Shown one piece after another: positions 12,001 to 19,464 of a DNA stretch of 64,000 bases. Where the stretch lies: NCBI GenBank assembly GCA_016935765.1, contig JAFGQG010000037.1, positions 16,350-80,349 of the forward strand, given 5' to 3'. How positions within the stretch are numbered: the stretch's first letter is position 1; the number at the start of each line of letters is the position of its first letter. The translations under genes and the position numbers were made by a program. The DNA comes from a bacterium (lineage in GTDB: Bacteria; UBP14; UBA6098; JAFGQG01). The notes under the pieces are model-generated. The model was given only the letters and a program-made list of their open reading frames with translations. It did not search any database and was not told the origin of the DNA.

Positions 12001-13398
12001 ATCGGAACCATAACCACTGATGCAGATAGCGCTGCCGGAGTTCTTGCAGCAGCGCCATTTGGGTCAGGATTGGCTTTTGGTGTCCACTCAAAAGTCTCAA
12101 GCAACAGGGATGGCGCTGCGGGGATCCTTGCTGAATCTAAGAGTACAGCAGGTAAAACTTATGGAGTTTGTGGAAAAACCTTTTCCTCTACTGCGGGAGC
12201 TGCAGGCGTGAGTGGGATGACAGAATCTGATTCAGGATTCGTTAGCGGTGTGGAGGGTATGACCTCATCAAAAAATGGCACAGGTGTGTCTGGTATAGTA
12301 TTTAGTACTTCAGGAACAAATTATGGTGTTGAAGGACTCACTTACTCTTCGGATAGTTCTGCTGCTGCTGTATTTGGGCGTGTATCAGTTCCCCAAGCTG
12401 CTGCCTTTCTTGGTAATGGTGATCTCAGGATTTATAATAGTACCGGATTTACACCGGTCTTCAAGGTGTTAACAGAACTTGAGCAGATAAATATGTACCA
12501 GGGTGGTGACCTTATCACTGCATTTGGCGGTCCTACGCGAAGAGTGGCTATCCAAAAAGTAAACACAACTGCAACTCCCACTATTCCTGATAACAATTTC
12601 ACTGTAGCTGGTGATGCTCCCATAACTGTAACTACCGGGGCTCACGGCGTCACTATCGGCTGCCCGGATTGCTGCACCGAACCTTGCGGCGGTGGCGGAG
12701 GAGGCTGTGCCTGTGGATCAACATTTACAGTTGGTACCGAAAGTACTCCCGGTGCCGTTAAAGTAGTTAATTCGCATGGTAATGACGGATTAACCATTAC
12801 CAATGATGCTGCTTACCCTTACGCTTGCGAGTTGAAAGTGGGTGGAAACCTCAGCAAGGGTTCAATTGAAATTTGGGATCCTACAGAAACCATGGCTACA
12901 ATAAACCTTGCTATTGATGGGTCGTATTTCAGCTGCCCCTGGACGGGATTTAATGACATTATCGTGGAAGGTGATGCAGAAGTACAGGGTGATTTAGAAG
13001 TGTTGGGAGCTAAAGATTTCAGGGTGCCTCATCCCGAAATAGAAAATATGGACATCCGGTTTGCCTGCACCGAATCCCCCGAAGTCATGATAGAGTACTG
13101 CGGAGTCCTAGAACTTGATAGCGGGTACGGTGAAGCGGAACTCCCCCACGAATTCCAGTTGATGTCCGAACCGGGAACCTACCGCATAATTTGCACCCCC
13201 ATGGGGAGTGAAGACCCGGGAAGGATATCTGCTGAAGTCACCGAGGATGGGACCGTTAAGATTTACAGTTTCGATGGACCGGAATCGTTAAAGGTTACTT
13301 ATAATATCAAAGCTACACGTGTCGGTTATAAGGATCGTCCGGTGGTTGTTGAATCCAGGAAACATGCTAGCCTAAATACTCAAGTAAGAGCGCAGTAA
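9082..13398 (+). CDS. GVYG-repeat giant secreted protein with duplicated modules
   Basis: At 1,438 residues this is the largest member. AAAGGAGG precedes the ATG. It has a signal peptide ending VIAQ near residue 28 and the shared N-terminal domain (IPEIIHYQGKLSDD ... SPYSFHSKCAD). Three long modules follow, each with a STLTVGS strand block, a KGYWNS block, AGVxG repeats, a VNIYE/ITAFGG block, RVAIQKVN-like and TIPDNNF blocks, then CPDCCTEPC and a Gly/Cys linker. The STLTVG-type block recurs at 9517, 10411, 11308 and 12718, spacings of 894, 897 and 1,410 bases, so the gene grew by in-frame duplication. The C-terminal domain (LPHEFQLMSEPGT, GYKDRPVVVE) matches the neighbours. Function unknown; extracellular fibre is inferred. 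Confidence 0.87.
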   Translation: MNKTMKLFFPFIIIVSLVIANCSLVIAQIPEIIHYQGKLSDDSGAPLTGSHTLTFKFYTVETGGTPIWTETQDVNLDSLGLYDALLGSVTSFESASADFSTSYWISVSVDGSPEMPRQKLGASPYSFHSKCADRISGSGSPCACESTLTVGSASRPGIIRVKTASGEVAITLTAADIAGPRIKSSAPTSSGLLNIARFEIYDTTPYDDASDKSSLKGYWNSATNPGNGIVGFTNSEGQAGVVGKAVPSVSSVAAIGVYGRCEANGELSSGVFGEASSTTGIVNGVMGATNSNEGTGVFGGATDSTGKNYGVKGRTLSNNVRAAGILGIAPNDGRSAAIEGQGNLRIYSSSELTAPLVFEVAADSQQVNIYEGGNLITAFGGPYHRAAIQTVNSTAKPTIPDNNFTIVGEAPITVTNDWHGVIIGCPDCCTEPCGAGGISCRCDSTLTVGSSSRAGVIKVKTATGEVAVTLTAADITGPKIKSSIPLTAELLSVGRLEAYEGTPYDDGGAKAAFKGYWNSATHPGNGIFGFTSSTFQSGILGKAIPSDIHSTAFGVMGITEANGDYSAGVFGEATSTSGSVNGVSGITNSNQGIGVEGLAESTSGVTFGVRGVTASIDTLAAGVIGIADSAGHSAALMGIGGLKIYDPSTAALSPVFKVLTGNDQVNMYESGELITTFGGSTRRVAIQKVNTSATPTIPDNNFSITGDAPIIVTTGTHGVTIGCPDCCTEPCGGGGGISCACESTLTVGSASRSGVIKVRTATGEVAVTLTALEEYGPKVKSSIPVSLGLNSVGRIETYEGAAYDDGGYKAAFKGYWNSSTYLGDGIFGFTKSNARAGVFGKAVSSGEYSISYGVKGIIEADGEGSSGVYGEAISETGIVRGVYGITNSAGDFACGVLGKSDHTSGETFGVIGETKSETSQSAGVYGKAGFVTIGVATGMVYGVRGESYSATPYSAGVFGSAGFGGGSGRVYGVIGTITTDADSAAGVLAAAPFGSGLAFGVHSKVSSNRDGAAGILAESKSTAGKTYGVCGKTFSSTAGAAGVSGMTESDSGFVSGVEGMTSSKNGTGVSGIVFSTSGTNYGVEGLTYSSDSSAAAVFGRVSVPQAAAFLGNGDLRIYNSTGFTPVFKVLTELEQINMYQGGDLITAFGGPTRRVAIQKVNTTATPTIPDNNFTVAGDAPITVTTGAHGVTIGCPDCCTEPCGGGGGGCACGSTFTVGTESTPGAVKVVNSHGNDGLTITNDAAYPYACELKVGGNLSKGSIEIWDPTETMATINLAIDGSYFSCPWTGFNDIIVEGDAEVQGDLEVLGAKDFRVPHPEIENMDIRFACTESPEVMIEYCGVLELDSGYGEAELPHEFQLMSEPGTYRIICTPMGSEDPGRISAEVTEDGTVKIYSFDGPESLKVTYNIKATRVGYKDRPVVVESRKHASLNTQVRAQ

Positions 13399-13403
13399 CA
13401 TTT

Positions 13404-13422
13404 GATTGACAGGCTATCAATC
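13404..13422 (+). terminator. Possible weak hairpin after the GVYG array
   Basis: GATTGA and TCAATC form 6-bp arms around a 7-base loop, six bases after the stop at 13398. A clean U-run is lacking, so termination here is only a possibility. Confidence 0.25.
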
Positions 13423-13455
13423 GACTTTATATTTTACCAAGTCTTGTCGATATAA

Positions 13456-13950
13456 ATGTTTTTTTATCCGGGAGTTATGGTGGATAATAAACAGCCATTT
13501 TTCAAGCGGTTCAAAGCAAAGCCTATAATTCATTTGATTGGGATATATGCTGTTCTTCTTGGAGTATTGTTCTTTATACTGCAAACCAGGAAGCTCTTCA
13601 TGCCTGCAGCCGCTGAGTTAGAAATGCGGAAACTTCCTTTTGGGCTTCTCGATTGGGGTTTCGTCTGGGCAGATACTATCTTGAGTGGACCTTTACTTGT
13701 GCTGGGAGGATTATTTATTCTCTCAGCTCGCGCTGGGATTCAGCGTCTCGGTAAGACGTTCGTCTTTGCCGGCCTTGCTATTAATACGTATGCCATGATC
13801 TTTTTCTGGATTGGCTACGCAGCAATCGGCGAAACTGTTCCTGATGCAATATGGGGTTCTATTTTATTGTCAGACCCCATATTTTTCTTATTATGTCTTC
13901 TCAGTATGGTATATTTAGCCCTGAACGTTACAAAAGATGCTAAGCACTGA
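13456..13950 (+). CDS. Small integral membrane protein, unknown function
   Basis: A 164-residue protein with about four hydrophobic segments (roughly residues 27-46, 70-92, 100-122 and 136-157), so an inner-membrane protein. I recognise no family motif. The start is uncertain: ATG at 13456 has no clear ribosome site, while ATG at 13477 has GGGAG only two bases upstream. It follows the GVYG array by 57 bases in the same direction and could be co-transcribed. It ends before a 349-base gap that separates it from a convergent operon. Confidence 0.65.
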   Translation: MFFYPGVMVDNKQPFFKRFKAKPIIHLIGIYAVLLGVLFFILQTRKLFMPAAAELEMRKLPFGLLDWGFVWADTILSGPLLVLGGLFILSARAGIQRLGKTFVFAGLAINTYAMIFFWIGYAAIGETVPDAIWGSILLSDPIFFLLCLLSMVYLALNVTKDAKH

Positions 13951-14299
13951 TATTCTAATTCTAAATTTATCAATCATCTGCAATGATTCCAATTTTTCTT
14001 GCTATATTGCTACAATAATTGACCATCTACGATGGTGAGGGATATATATCGTTTTACTAAAATCATATTGTCATATAATATCCATTTTGTCAACTAATTA
14101 CTCAAAATGCTTGAAATTTAAATGTTCCTGGTATTATCTTTCGAAACGAGATTGCTGTTAAGTTTAATACACCGGGCGAAATTAAAATAACTTCGTAGAA
14201 GTTAGATAATTGTAGCACAAGATTTTTCCGATTGAAACATCCTTGTAGAGGATGGATCAAGCCTTCTTAATTTAGAAATCGTTAATCCTTAATCGACAT
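13951..14299. other. Convergent intergenic region with two hairpins
   Basis: No ORF is seen between the two convergent genes. It contains two short perfect hairpins (14188-14204 and near 14230-14250) that may stop transcription from both sides. Confidence 0.45.
14188..14204. repeat. Perfect hairpin with GTA loop
   Basis: TAACTTC and GAAGTTA are perfect 7-bp arms around GTA. A second hairpin about 40 bases on (CATCC-TTGTAGA-GGATG) shares the GTAGA core, so the two may be diverged copies of one short palindromic repeat or a bidirectional terminator pair. Confidence 0.5.
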
Positions 14300-16015
14300 T
14301 CACTCTTGATCGATTATTATATTTCTGCCCTCAAGTGTCACGGGGAAATCTATTTCAATATTATCGGCGGTGAAAGTATTAACCGAGCCGGCTTTAAAAA
14401 TAAGCCTGGCGTTGACCGGTATATCGGCAGAGTCTGCAATTGCATCTTCTATATCCTCGTATGGAAAATCCGGTGAACCATCCCCGGTCCATCCAAATGG
14501 GTAAACAGTGTTATCCACGAATCGGACGTAATTTTTCGGGGCGATATGACGTACTATGGGGTAATGGGTAACATGAGTTCCCATAGTGTGCCAACCGGTA
14601 TCGTCCTTGAACTGCATCTCGTCAGGGAGTGGCAGCCTGTTGTAACCGATAATGACCCAATCGTGGTAGATTGAATGTCCATAATCGAACTGCACCGGTC
14701 TGAGCCATTGGATTTCGGAAACGATTGCCTTTGCGCCTTCACATGTATCAGGTTCGAAGCATTCGCATGTATCAGGAGTAGAGCCATCCCAATCGTGTGG
14801 GCAATTGCATGTATCGACCCCGGTTGTGCAGCGCGCGAGGTCCTGCCAGATCGCATCGGTATCATAATTGAAATGGTTTTCGTAGGCTTCTGGTGAACGG
14901 TCGCCCCAGGAGCCTGAGCCGTAAACACCGTATCCCATCTGCACTGAGAGTCCCACCTGGAAGGTAAGTTTAGATACGGCGTAAATTTCCTCGGGGGTAT
15001 CTATATCACCGACAGCGGAAGGCATTCGGTTCCATCTGTAAATGGTAGTATCGAAAATATCTGTCAACCTAATATCATTAACTGTCATATCAGCCCAGAG
15101 GTTATCCATCGCATTGAGAAATGCTGTGCTTTCAGCGTGGCTGAAGGATTTGCACTGTTTTTTTGCATTGTTGAAGAGGTCGACATCCCAGTGGTCTTTC
15201 ATCATCAACTTTCCTCCCACGGATGAGTTCCATTTCAAGCGCCCTTTCCATGGGCAGGCGGTAGAGTCGAAATCCGGCTTAAATGGATTAGCGCTCAGGG
15301 GTTGAGATATCCATAAATTACTGAACCTGGTGTGATAGACAGTGCTATCCCTGCCCACCGGGTAAGTAGGCCATTTCCAGTAGCGGATAATCATGGACAT
15401 AGCATGAGCAACGCAGCCGTCCGGTGTTTCCATCGGGCAGAAAACGCCCTCAATGCCAGGAGCCATTGTATTGAATGGGTAGCCCTGGCAGTTATCCCAT
15501 TCTGGTACAGCGCCAAGGCTCATCGAATCCGGTCCGTCATAAAAGCCTTTAACCGCCCTGAATACAGGAGCGCGACCATCAGCGAGTTGCTCCCAGTATG
15601 GCTTCCTTATTGGGGATAGGATAGAATCAATAGTGAAGGGAGTTTCCTCGATTAGCTTTTGAGTTTCACATGTGACCATTCTAAGAATGGCAAGTGCATG
15701 TTCCTTATTCGAATCGTAGCTTCGGGAGGGGCTATAGTAATAAACCGGGAGCATGAAGTCTTGCGCTCCGCAAATACAGAATCCACTGTCTCTGAGATGC
15801 GCAATGAATAGCAGTGTATCTCCTTGATGAACATAAGGTTCAATCCTCTCTATTTCAGCTTCTTCCCTGTTGTTAGCTGTTACTTCCCTAACCCAGGTTG
15901 TTACCGCGGATACAAGTTCCCGTTCCGAAATCCCTTCTGCTGATAGGGAAACTGGAATTAATAACAAGACTAACAGGATTTGCAAAACTTGTCCATTTAT
16001 TATTTTCGTTTTCAT
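14300..16015 (-). CDS. Secreted C10 (streptopain-like) cysteine protease
   Basis: A 571-residue protein with a signal peptide (hydrophobic residues 10-24). Residues about 25-140 resemble the pro-domain seen in C10 peptidases. The catalytic core follows. GCVAHAMSMIIRYW (Cys about 201) matches the GCVATA..I.KYW signature of SpeB, MGYGVYGSGS (about 360-369) matches the conserved glycine turn, and GHSIYHDWVIIGYN (His about 451) fits the catalytic His region. An insert near residues 396-426 is rich in Cys (DTCNCPHD, DTCECFEPDTC) and is unusual. GGGAGG lies before the start. It follows a fibre-like gene by 17 bases and is probably translated from the same mRNA. Activity as an extracellular endopeptidase is expected from the family; the substrate is unknown. 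Confidence 0.8.
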   Translation of the reverse strand: MKTKIINGQVLQILLVLLLIPVSLSAEGISERELVSAVTTWVREVTANNREEAEIERIEPYVHQGDTLLFIAHLRDSGFCICGAQDFMLPVYYYSPSRSYDSNKEHALAILRMVTCETQKLIEETPFTIDSILSPIRKPYWEQLADGRAPVFRAVKGFYDGPDSMSLGAVPEWDNCQGYPFNTMAPGIEGVFCPMETPDGCVAHAMSMIIRYWKWPTYPVGRDSTVYHTRFSNLWISQPLSANPFKPDFDSTACPWKGRLKWNSSVGGKLMMKDHWDVDLFNNAKKQCKSFSHAESTAFLNAMDNLWADMTVNDIRLTDIFDTTIYRWNRMPSAVGDIDTPEEIYAVSKLTFQVGLSVQMGYGVYGSGSWGDRSPEAYENHFNYDTDAIWQDLARCTTGVDTCNCPHDWDGSTPDTCECFEPDTCEGAKAIVSEIQWLRPVQFDYGHSIYHDWVIIGYNRLPLPDEMQFKDDTGWHTMGTHVTHYPIVRHIAPKNYVRFVDNTVYPFGWTGDGSPDFPYEDIEDAIADSADIPVNARLIFKAGSVNTFTADNIEIDFPVTLEGRNIIIDQE

Positions 16016-16032
16016 TATTATTCCTCCCGGGA

Positions 16033-18315
16033 TTATTGTAGGCTTACAAGAACGAGTACGAGTCCGGTTTCCTCATCGAGCTTACTCATCGCCTTCCCTA
16101 TAACCGCTCCATACGCTTGATCATAATCTTCGACTTTCATTGCGTGCCCGGGAATATCAGAAGTAGTCAGCAGGTCACCAGGTTCGATCGTACCGTTAGA
16201 GTTTGTAGCATAGGCATACACGCGCCCGGAGAGTGCAACCGGGTGTTCGCCGTCTGCTATTGTGCCTTCCTGTCCCATCACCATACCTGGATTAACGCCT
16301 CCCGCGCCGCTGACAATTCCCGCAACCTTCTTATCATAGGCTACTTCACAGAGTTTAAGCTTTCCGGGATTCTGCGGGTCGATGGAGAGTATCATACCAG
16401 GTTCGATTTCAGATTTCTCAGGGACTTCGAAGGGTTCCGCGATATCTGAACCGCCCGTTATCTTGAGAATCGCGCATGTTGTTTTACCGAGGGAATCCAC
16501 CTGGAATACTGGATGCCATCCCCCCAGGTAGCTGTCGCAGCGTATGAATTGACCGCCATTCAAAGCGGAAATGCCGAGAGCAAAGCCATCAGTAGAATTG
16601 GTCTCCAATATGAGAGCGACACCCTCCCCCGTGGTTGCTTCATTTTCGATGCGGACGGTGGAGTAATTCCAGTATCCACCGGAGGCATTGGAGCTGACGA
16701 ACAGTTTATGGTCCCCGGGGGTTGAAGTGCCGATCCCGGTGTTACCTGCGATTCCAACTACGCCATCATTCCTCCCTACTGTCAGATGAGGTCCGTATAT
16801 AGTTCCGGACGACTTTCCGTACAATTGGAGATTATTTGCATCACCGTCGAACCTGAAGAACATACCATAAGTCCCATCGTTGTCTTCCGCCAGGAAGAGG
16901 TGTGAATTACCGCCGTTTAGCGACCTGTTGGGTGCTACCATGAGCTGCGTTAGGGTGTCTCCGCCAACGAGGTGCAGGTCGCAAACCGGGGTTGTGGTTC
17001 CAATACCTATACTACCACCAACTGCGGAATGCATATTTACTCCATCAACTATCCAGTCATTATCAACGGGTGAGGAGCCCAGAACGGTCAGGTCACCTGT
17101 GATGTTGACATTTCCCTGGAAGTAACCCGCCCAGTTCGTATCGGCATCTTCGGCGAAGCCATATACACCATAGGCGATAGGGCAAGTAAATCCGTCCGCG
17201 TAGCCATAAACACCATATACCCCGCTGCCGGTAGTAGAGCAGTCCCCCTTACCGTAAACACCATAAGCGGGGGAACCGTCACCGGAACAGTATGCGTCGC
17301 CATAAAGACCGTAAGCCGGTGTGTTGATGCCAGAACTGCGACTTCTACCATAAACTCCATAAGAATTAGAAGTATCACCAGAGTCATATACATAACCATA
17401 AACGCCAAAAACATCTACGTTGTTTTCCGTGTTATATCCATAACCATAGACTCCATAAGCTTTATTAAGGTCGGTAGTTGCGTAACCATAAACCCCGTAT
17501 GCTTCATCATCTGCATCTGCACGGAAATAGCCTCCGTAGGCATCCGCGGAATCTCCCGCAGCGTCATCCGCGTCCGCAATGCCATACACCCCATACGCAT
17601 TGTAATCATAAATAGTATCGATTTTACTCTTACTATAGATACCGTACTGGGAATTCTGGTTAGCTTCACAGTATGCATAAATCGCATAGTTGGTAGAAGC
17701 ATCCCTTGTGTTTTTTGCATAAATTGCTCTTTGAAATTCAGTATTTTCGACCTGTAGAAGGTAAGCTGGTGATGGAGTTCCGATACCGACCCTTCCACCG
17801 GGGCTTTGAAATATTATTGAGCTTCCTAAGTCCCCGGCTGCGTTCCATATCGGGATGAAGTTTTCCGTTCCTGAGCCGCCTACCGCGCCGCCTATTATGC
17901 TGTCAGCCAGTCCAGCTCTAAGGGCATAAGGGGCGGAAGTGAACTTCATTCGCGGCAATAAGCGATCTCCATCTACTTCAATTTCCAGCCAGTAACCTGT
18001 GTCGAAAACCAGGTCGAGTGGTGTGATGGAACCCAGTACTAAGTCGAACAATCCTTTTCTGACCGGCACATCCAGGTGATTCTCATCCCATATACTGCTT
18101 GGACTTATTGAATCAGCGAAAATTAAAAAGTGAATATCAACTGTGTCATTTATTCCGACACCATCGATGCTTGTGAGTTTCCCCTGGTAGGTTATCAAGC
18201 GCGGGACAGCGGCAACGACAGATGAATGATGAATAACGAACAGGGATTGAAAAATTAAGAAGGAAAAGAAAAAAACAGGAATAAAACTTAACGATACTTT
18301 TCTGGGATAATACAT
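16033..18315 (-). CDS. Secreted fibre-like protein with AYGVYG repeats
   Basis: A 760-residue protein with a signal peptide and the same kind of N-terminal domain as the giant array (ITYQGKLTS ... TSAPYALRAGLADS). A GVGIGTPSPAYLLQV block is followed by about ten AYGVYGYA-type repeats (roughly residues 205-400), two GIGT(T/S)TP strand motifs and a C-terminal domain ending AVIGKAMSKL and LVLVLVSLQ, common in fibre-like surface proteins of FCB and Planctomycetes. The architecture resembles phage tail fibres, suggesting a trimeric beta-structured adhesin (inference). It is the first gene of an operon with the C10 protease. AAAGGAGA precedes the ATG, and a good promoter lies 52 bases upstream. Confidence 0.8.
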   Translation of the reverse strand: MYYPRKVSLSFIPVFFFSFLIFQSLFVIHHSSVVAAVPRLITYQGKLTSIDGVGINDTVDIHFLIFADSISPSSIWDENHLDVPVRKGLFDLVLGSITPLDLVFDTGYWLEIEVDGDRLLPRMKFTSAPYALRAGLADSIIGGAVGGSGTENFIPIWNAAGDLGSSIIFQSPGGRVGIGTPSPAYLLQVENTEFQRAIYAKNTRDASTNYAIYAYCEANQNSQYGIYSKSKIDTIYDYNAYGVYGIADADDAAGDSADAYGGYFRADADDEAYGVYGYATTDLNKAYGVYGYGYNTENNVDVFGVYGYVYDSGDTSNSYGVYGRSRSSGINTPAYGLYGDAYCSGDGSPAYGVYGKGDCSTTGSGVYGVYGYADGFTCPIAYGVYGFAEDADTNWAGYFQGNVNITGDLTVLGSSPVDNDWIVDGVNMHSAVGGSIGIGTTTPVCDLHLVGGDTLTQLMVAPNRSLNGGNSHLFLAEDNDGTYGMFFRFDGDANNLQLYGKSSGTIYGPHLTVGRNDGVVGIAGNTGIGTSTPGDHKLFVSSNASGGYWNYSTVRIENEATTGEGVALILETNSTDGFALGISALNGGQFIRCDSYLGGWHPVFQVDSLGKTTCAILKITGGSDIAEPFEVPEKSEIEPGMILSIDPQNPGKLKLCEVAYDKKVAGIVSGAGGVNPGMVMGQEGTIADGEHPVALSGRVYAYATNSNGTIEPGDLLTTSDIPGHAMKVEDYDQAYGAVIGKAMSKLDEETGLVLVLVSLQ

Positions 18316-18366
18316 TTTATCTCCTTTTGCTTTAATTAAAGTGTGGGTTTATGTTGCACTTTTCAT

Positions 18367-18395
18367 AATATAGAATAATATCATTAGTAAGTCGA
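18367..18395 (-). promoter_or_regulatory. Sigma70-like promoter for fibre/C10 operon
   Basis: On the minus strand TCGACT is followed, 17 bases on, by TATATT. The -10 box is about 52 bases before the fibre gene start. Confidence 0.6.
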
Positions 18396-18514
18396 GAACA
18401 ATATTTTCTGAATGATATTTTTATGTTCATAATTTTTAGTTGTTCATTTATTTTAAACATTAAATTTTGTTGAACATCTCTTTACCCTTCTGAAATAATA
18501 TATCTAATATTCAA

Positions 18515-18542
18515 TTGACAAGGACTTTTATAAAAGTATCTT
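18515..18542 (+). promoter_or_regulatory. Sigma70-like promoter for barrel/tamA/tamB
   Basis: TTGACA, a 16-base spacer and TATCTT lie 68 bases before the start at 18611. Confidence 0.5.
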
Positions 18543-18610
18543 TAAAACAATACACATAAATTAAACTGAATTTTCCAGATACTAATACAGTAGATTAAGG
18601 AGGTAAGAAA

Positions 18611-19441
18611 ATGTTAACTAAAACATGGATTAGAAAGACTATAGTAATACTCATATTATCCTGCACTATTACAGCTTCAGTGTATTCAGATGAATCCTTT
18701 AGGGCTGTCGCTGAATTAGGATTTCTTGGTGTTCTAGACCATAAGGTTCAGTTCAGTAAAAGCGGAACTTACTTCGATTATGTAAAAGATGGTGGTCAGG
18801 ATGTATTATTTTTCACGAACAGGTTGTCACTCGAATGGGATTGGTCTGAAAGGAATACGTTGATCTTGTTATACCAACCAATAGCCATTGAGACCAGGCA
18901 AATGCTTGAGAAGGATTTAGTTGTAGATGACCTGGTTTATCCTGCTGGTACACCGGTCAAGTTTTTCTACGGGTTTCCTTTTTACCGGTTGAGTTACTTA
19001 AGGGAAATGCTTCCTGAAAATCAGGAGTACGATCTGGCTCTCGGTTTATCCTTCCAGATAAGGAACGCGACGATAAATTTCGAATCGTTAGATGGTAAAC
19101 TACTGCGAACACAAAGGGATATTGGACCCGTCCCCGCATTGAAAGTCCGTACCCGGTGGCATTTTTCAGAAAAAGCCTGGCTGGGTTTCGAAGCTGATGG
19201 TATTTACGCGCCGATAAGTTATTTAAATGGTAGCGACGAGGAGATCACGGGCGCTATTCTTGACGCCTCCTTGAGAATGGGAATGGAGATAAAGGAACCG
19301 GCGAAAGTATTCCTGAACGTACGCTACCTCGGCGGCGGGGCAGTCGGCACAAATGAAGACGAGGAAGGTCCCGGAGACGGCTACGTAAAAAACTGGCTGC
19401 ATTTTCTTACTGTTACCACAGGGTTTATTATTGAATTGTAA
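18611..19441 (+). CDS. Predicted outer-membrane beta-barrel protein
   Basis: A 276-residue protein. AAGGAGGTAAG precedes the ATG and a signal peptide covers residues about 1-26 (cleavage near VYSD). The rest alternates hydrophobic and polar residues in strand-length blocks with many aromatics, and it ends in a strand finishing GFIIEL, as expected for a small outer-membrane barrel. I do not recognise a named family. The tamA-like gene starts 23 bases after its stop and tamB follows, so it may be a partner or cargo of the TAM system; that is inference from position. Confidence 0.7.
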   Translation: MLTKTWIRKTIVILILSCTITASVYSDESFRAVAELGFLGVLDHKVQFSKSGTYFDYVKDGGQDVLFFTNRLSLEWDWSERNTLILLYQPIAIETRQMLEKDLVVDDLVYPAGTPVKFFYGFPFYRLSYLREMLPENQEYDLALGLSFQIRNATINFESLDGKLLRTQRDIGPVPALKVRTRWHFSEKAWLGFEADGIYAPISYLNGSDEEITGAILDASLRMGMEIKEPAKVFLNVRYLGGGAVGTNEDEEGPGDGYVKNWLHFLTVTTGFIIEL

Positions 19442-19464
19442 CTTCTATATGGATTAGTAGTATA

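Larger units (their letters stand above)
18316..18610. other. Divergent promoter region
   Basis: This AT-rich region separates divergent genes. It contains a minus-strand promoter (18367-18395) and a plus-strand promoter (18515-18542) and no ORF. Confidence 0.6.

Noticed and set aside
2300..12400. Regular repeats in the GVYG genes as a possible CRISPR array
   Set aside because: The repeats are degenerate, in frame and coding; there are no identical repeats with unique spacers and no cas genes.
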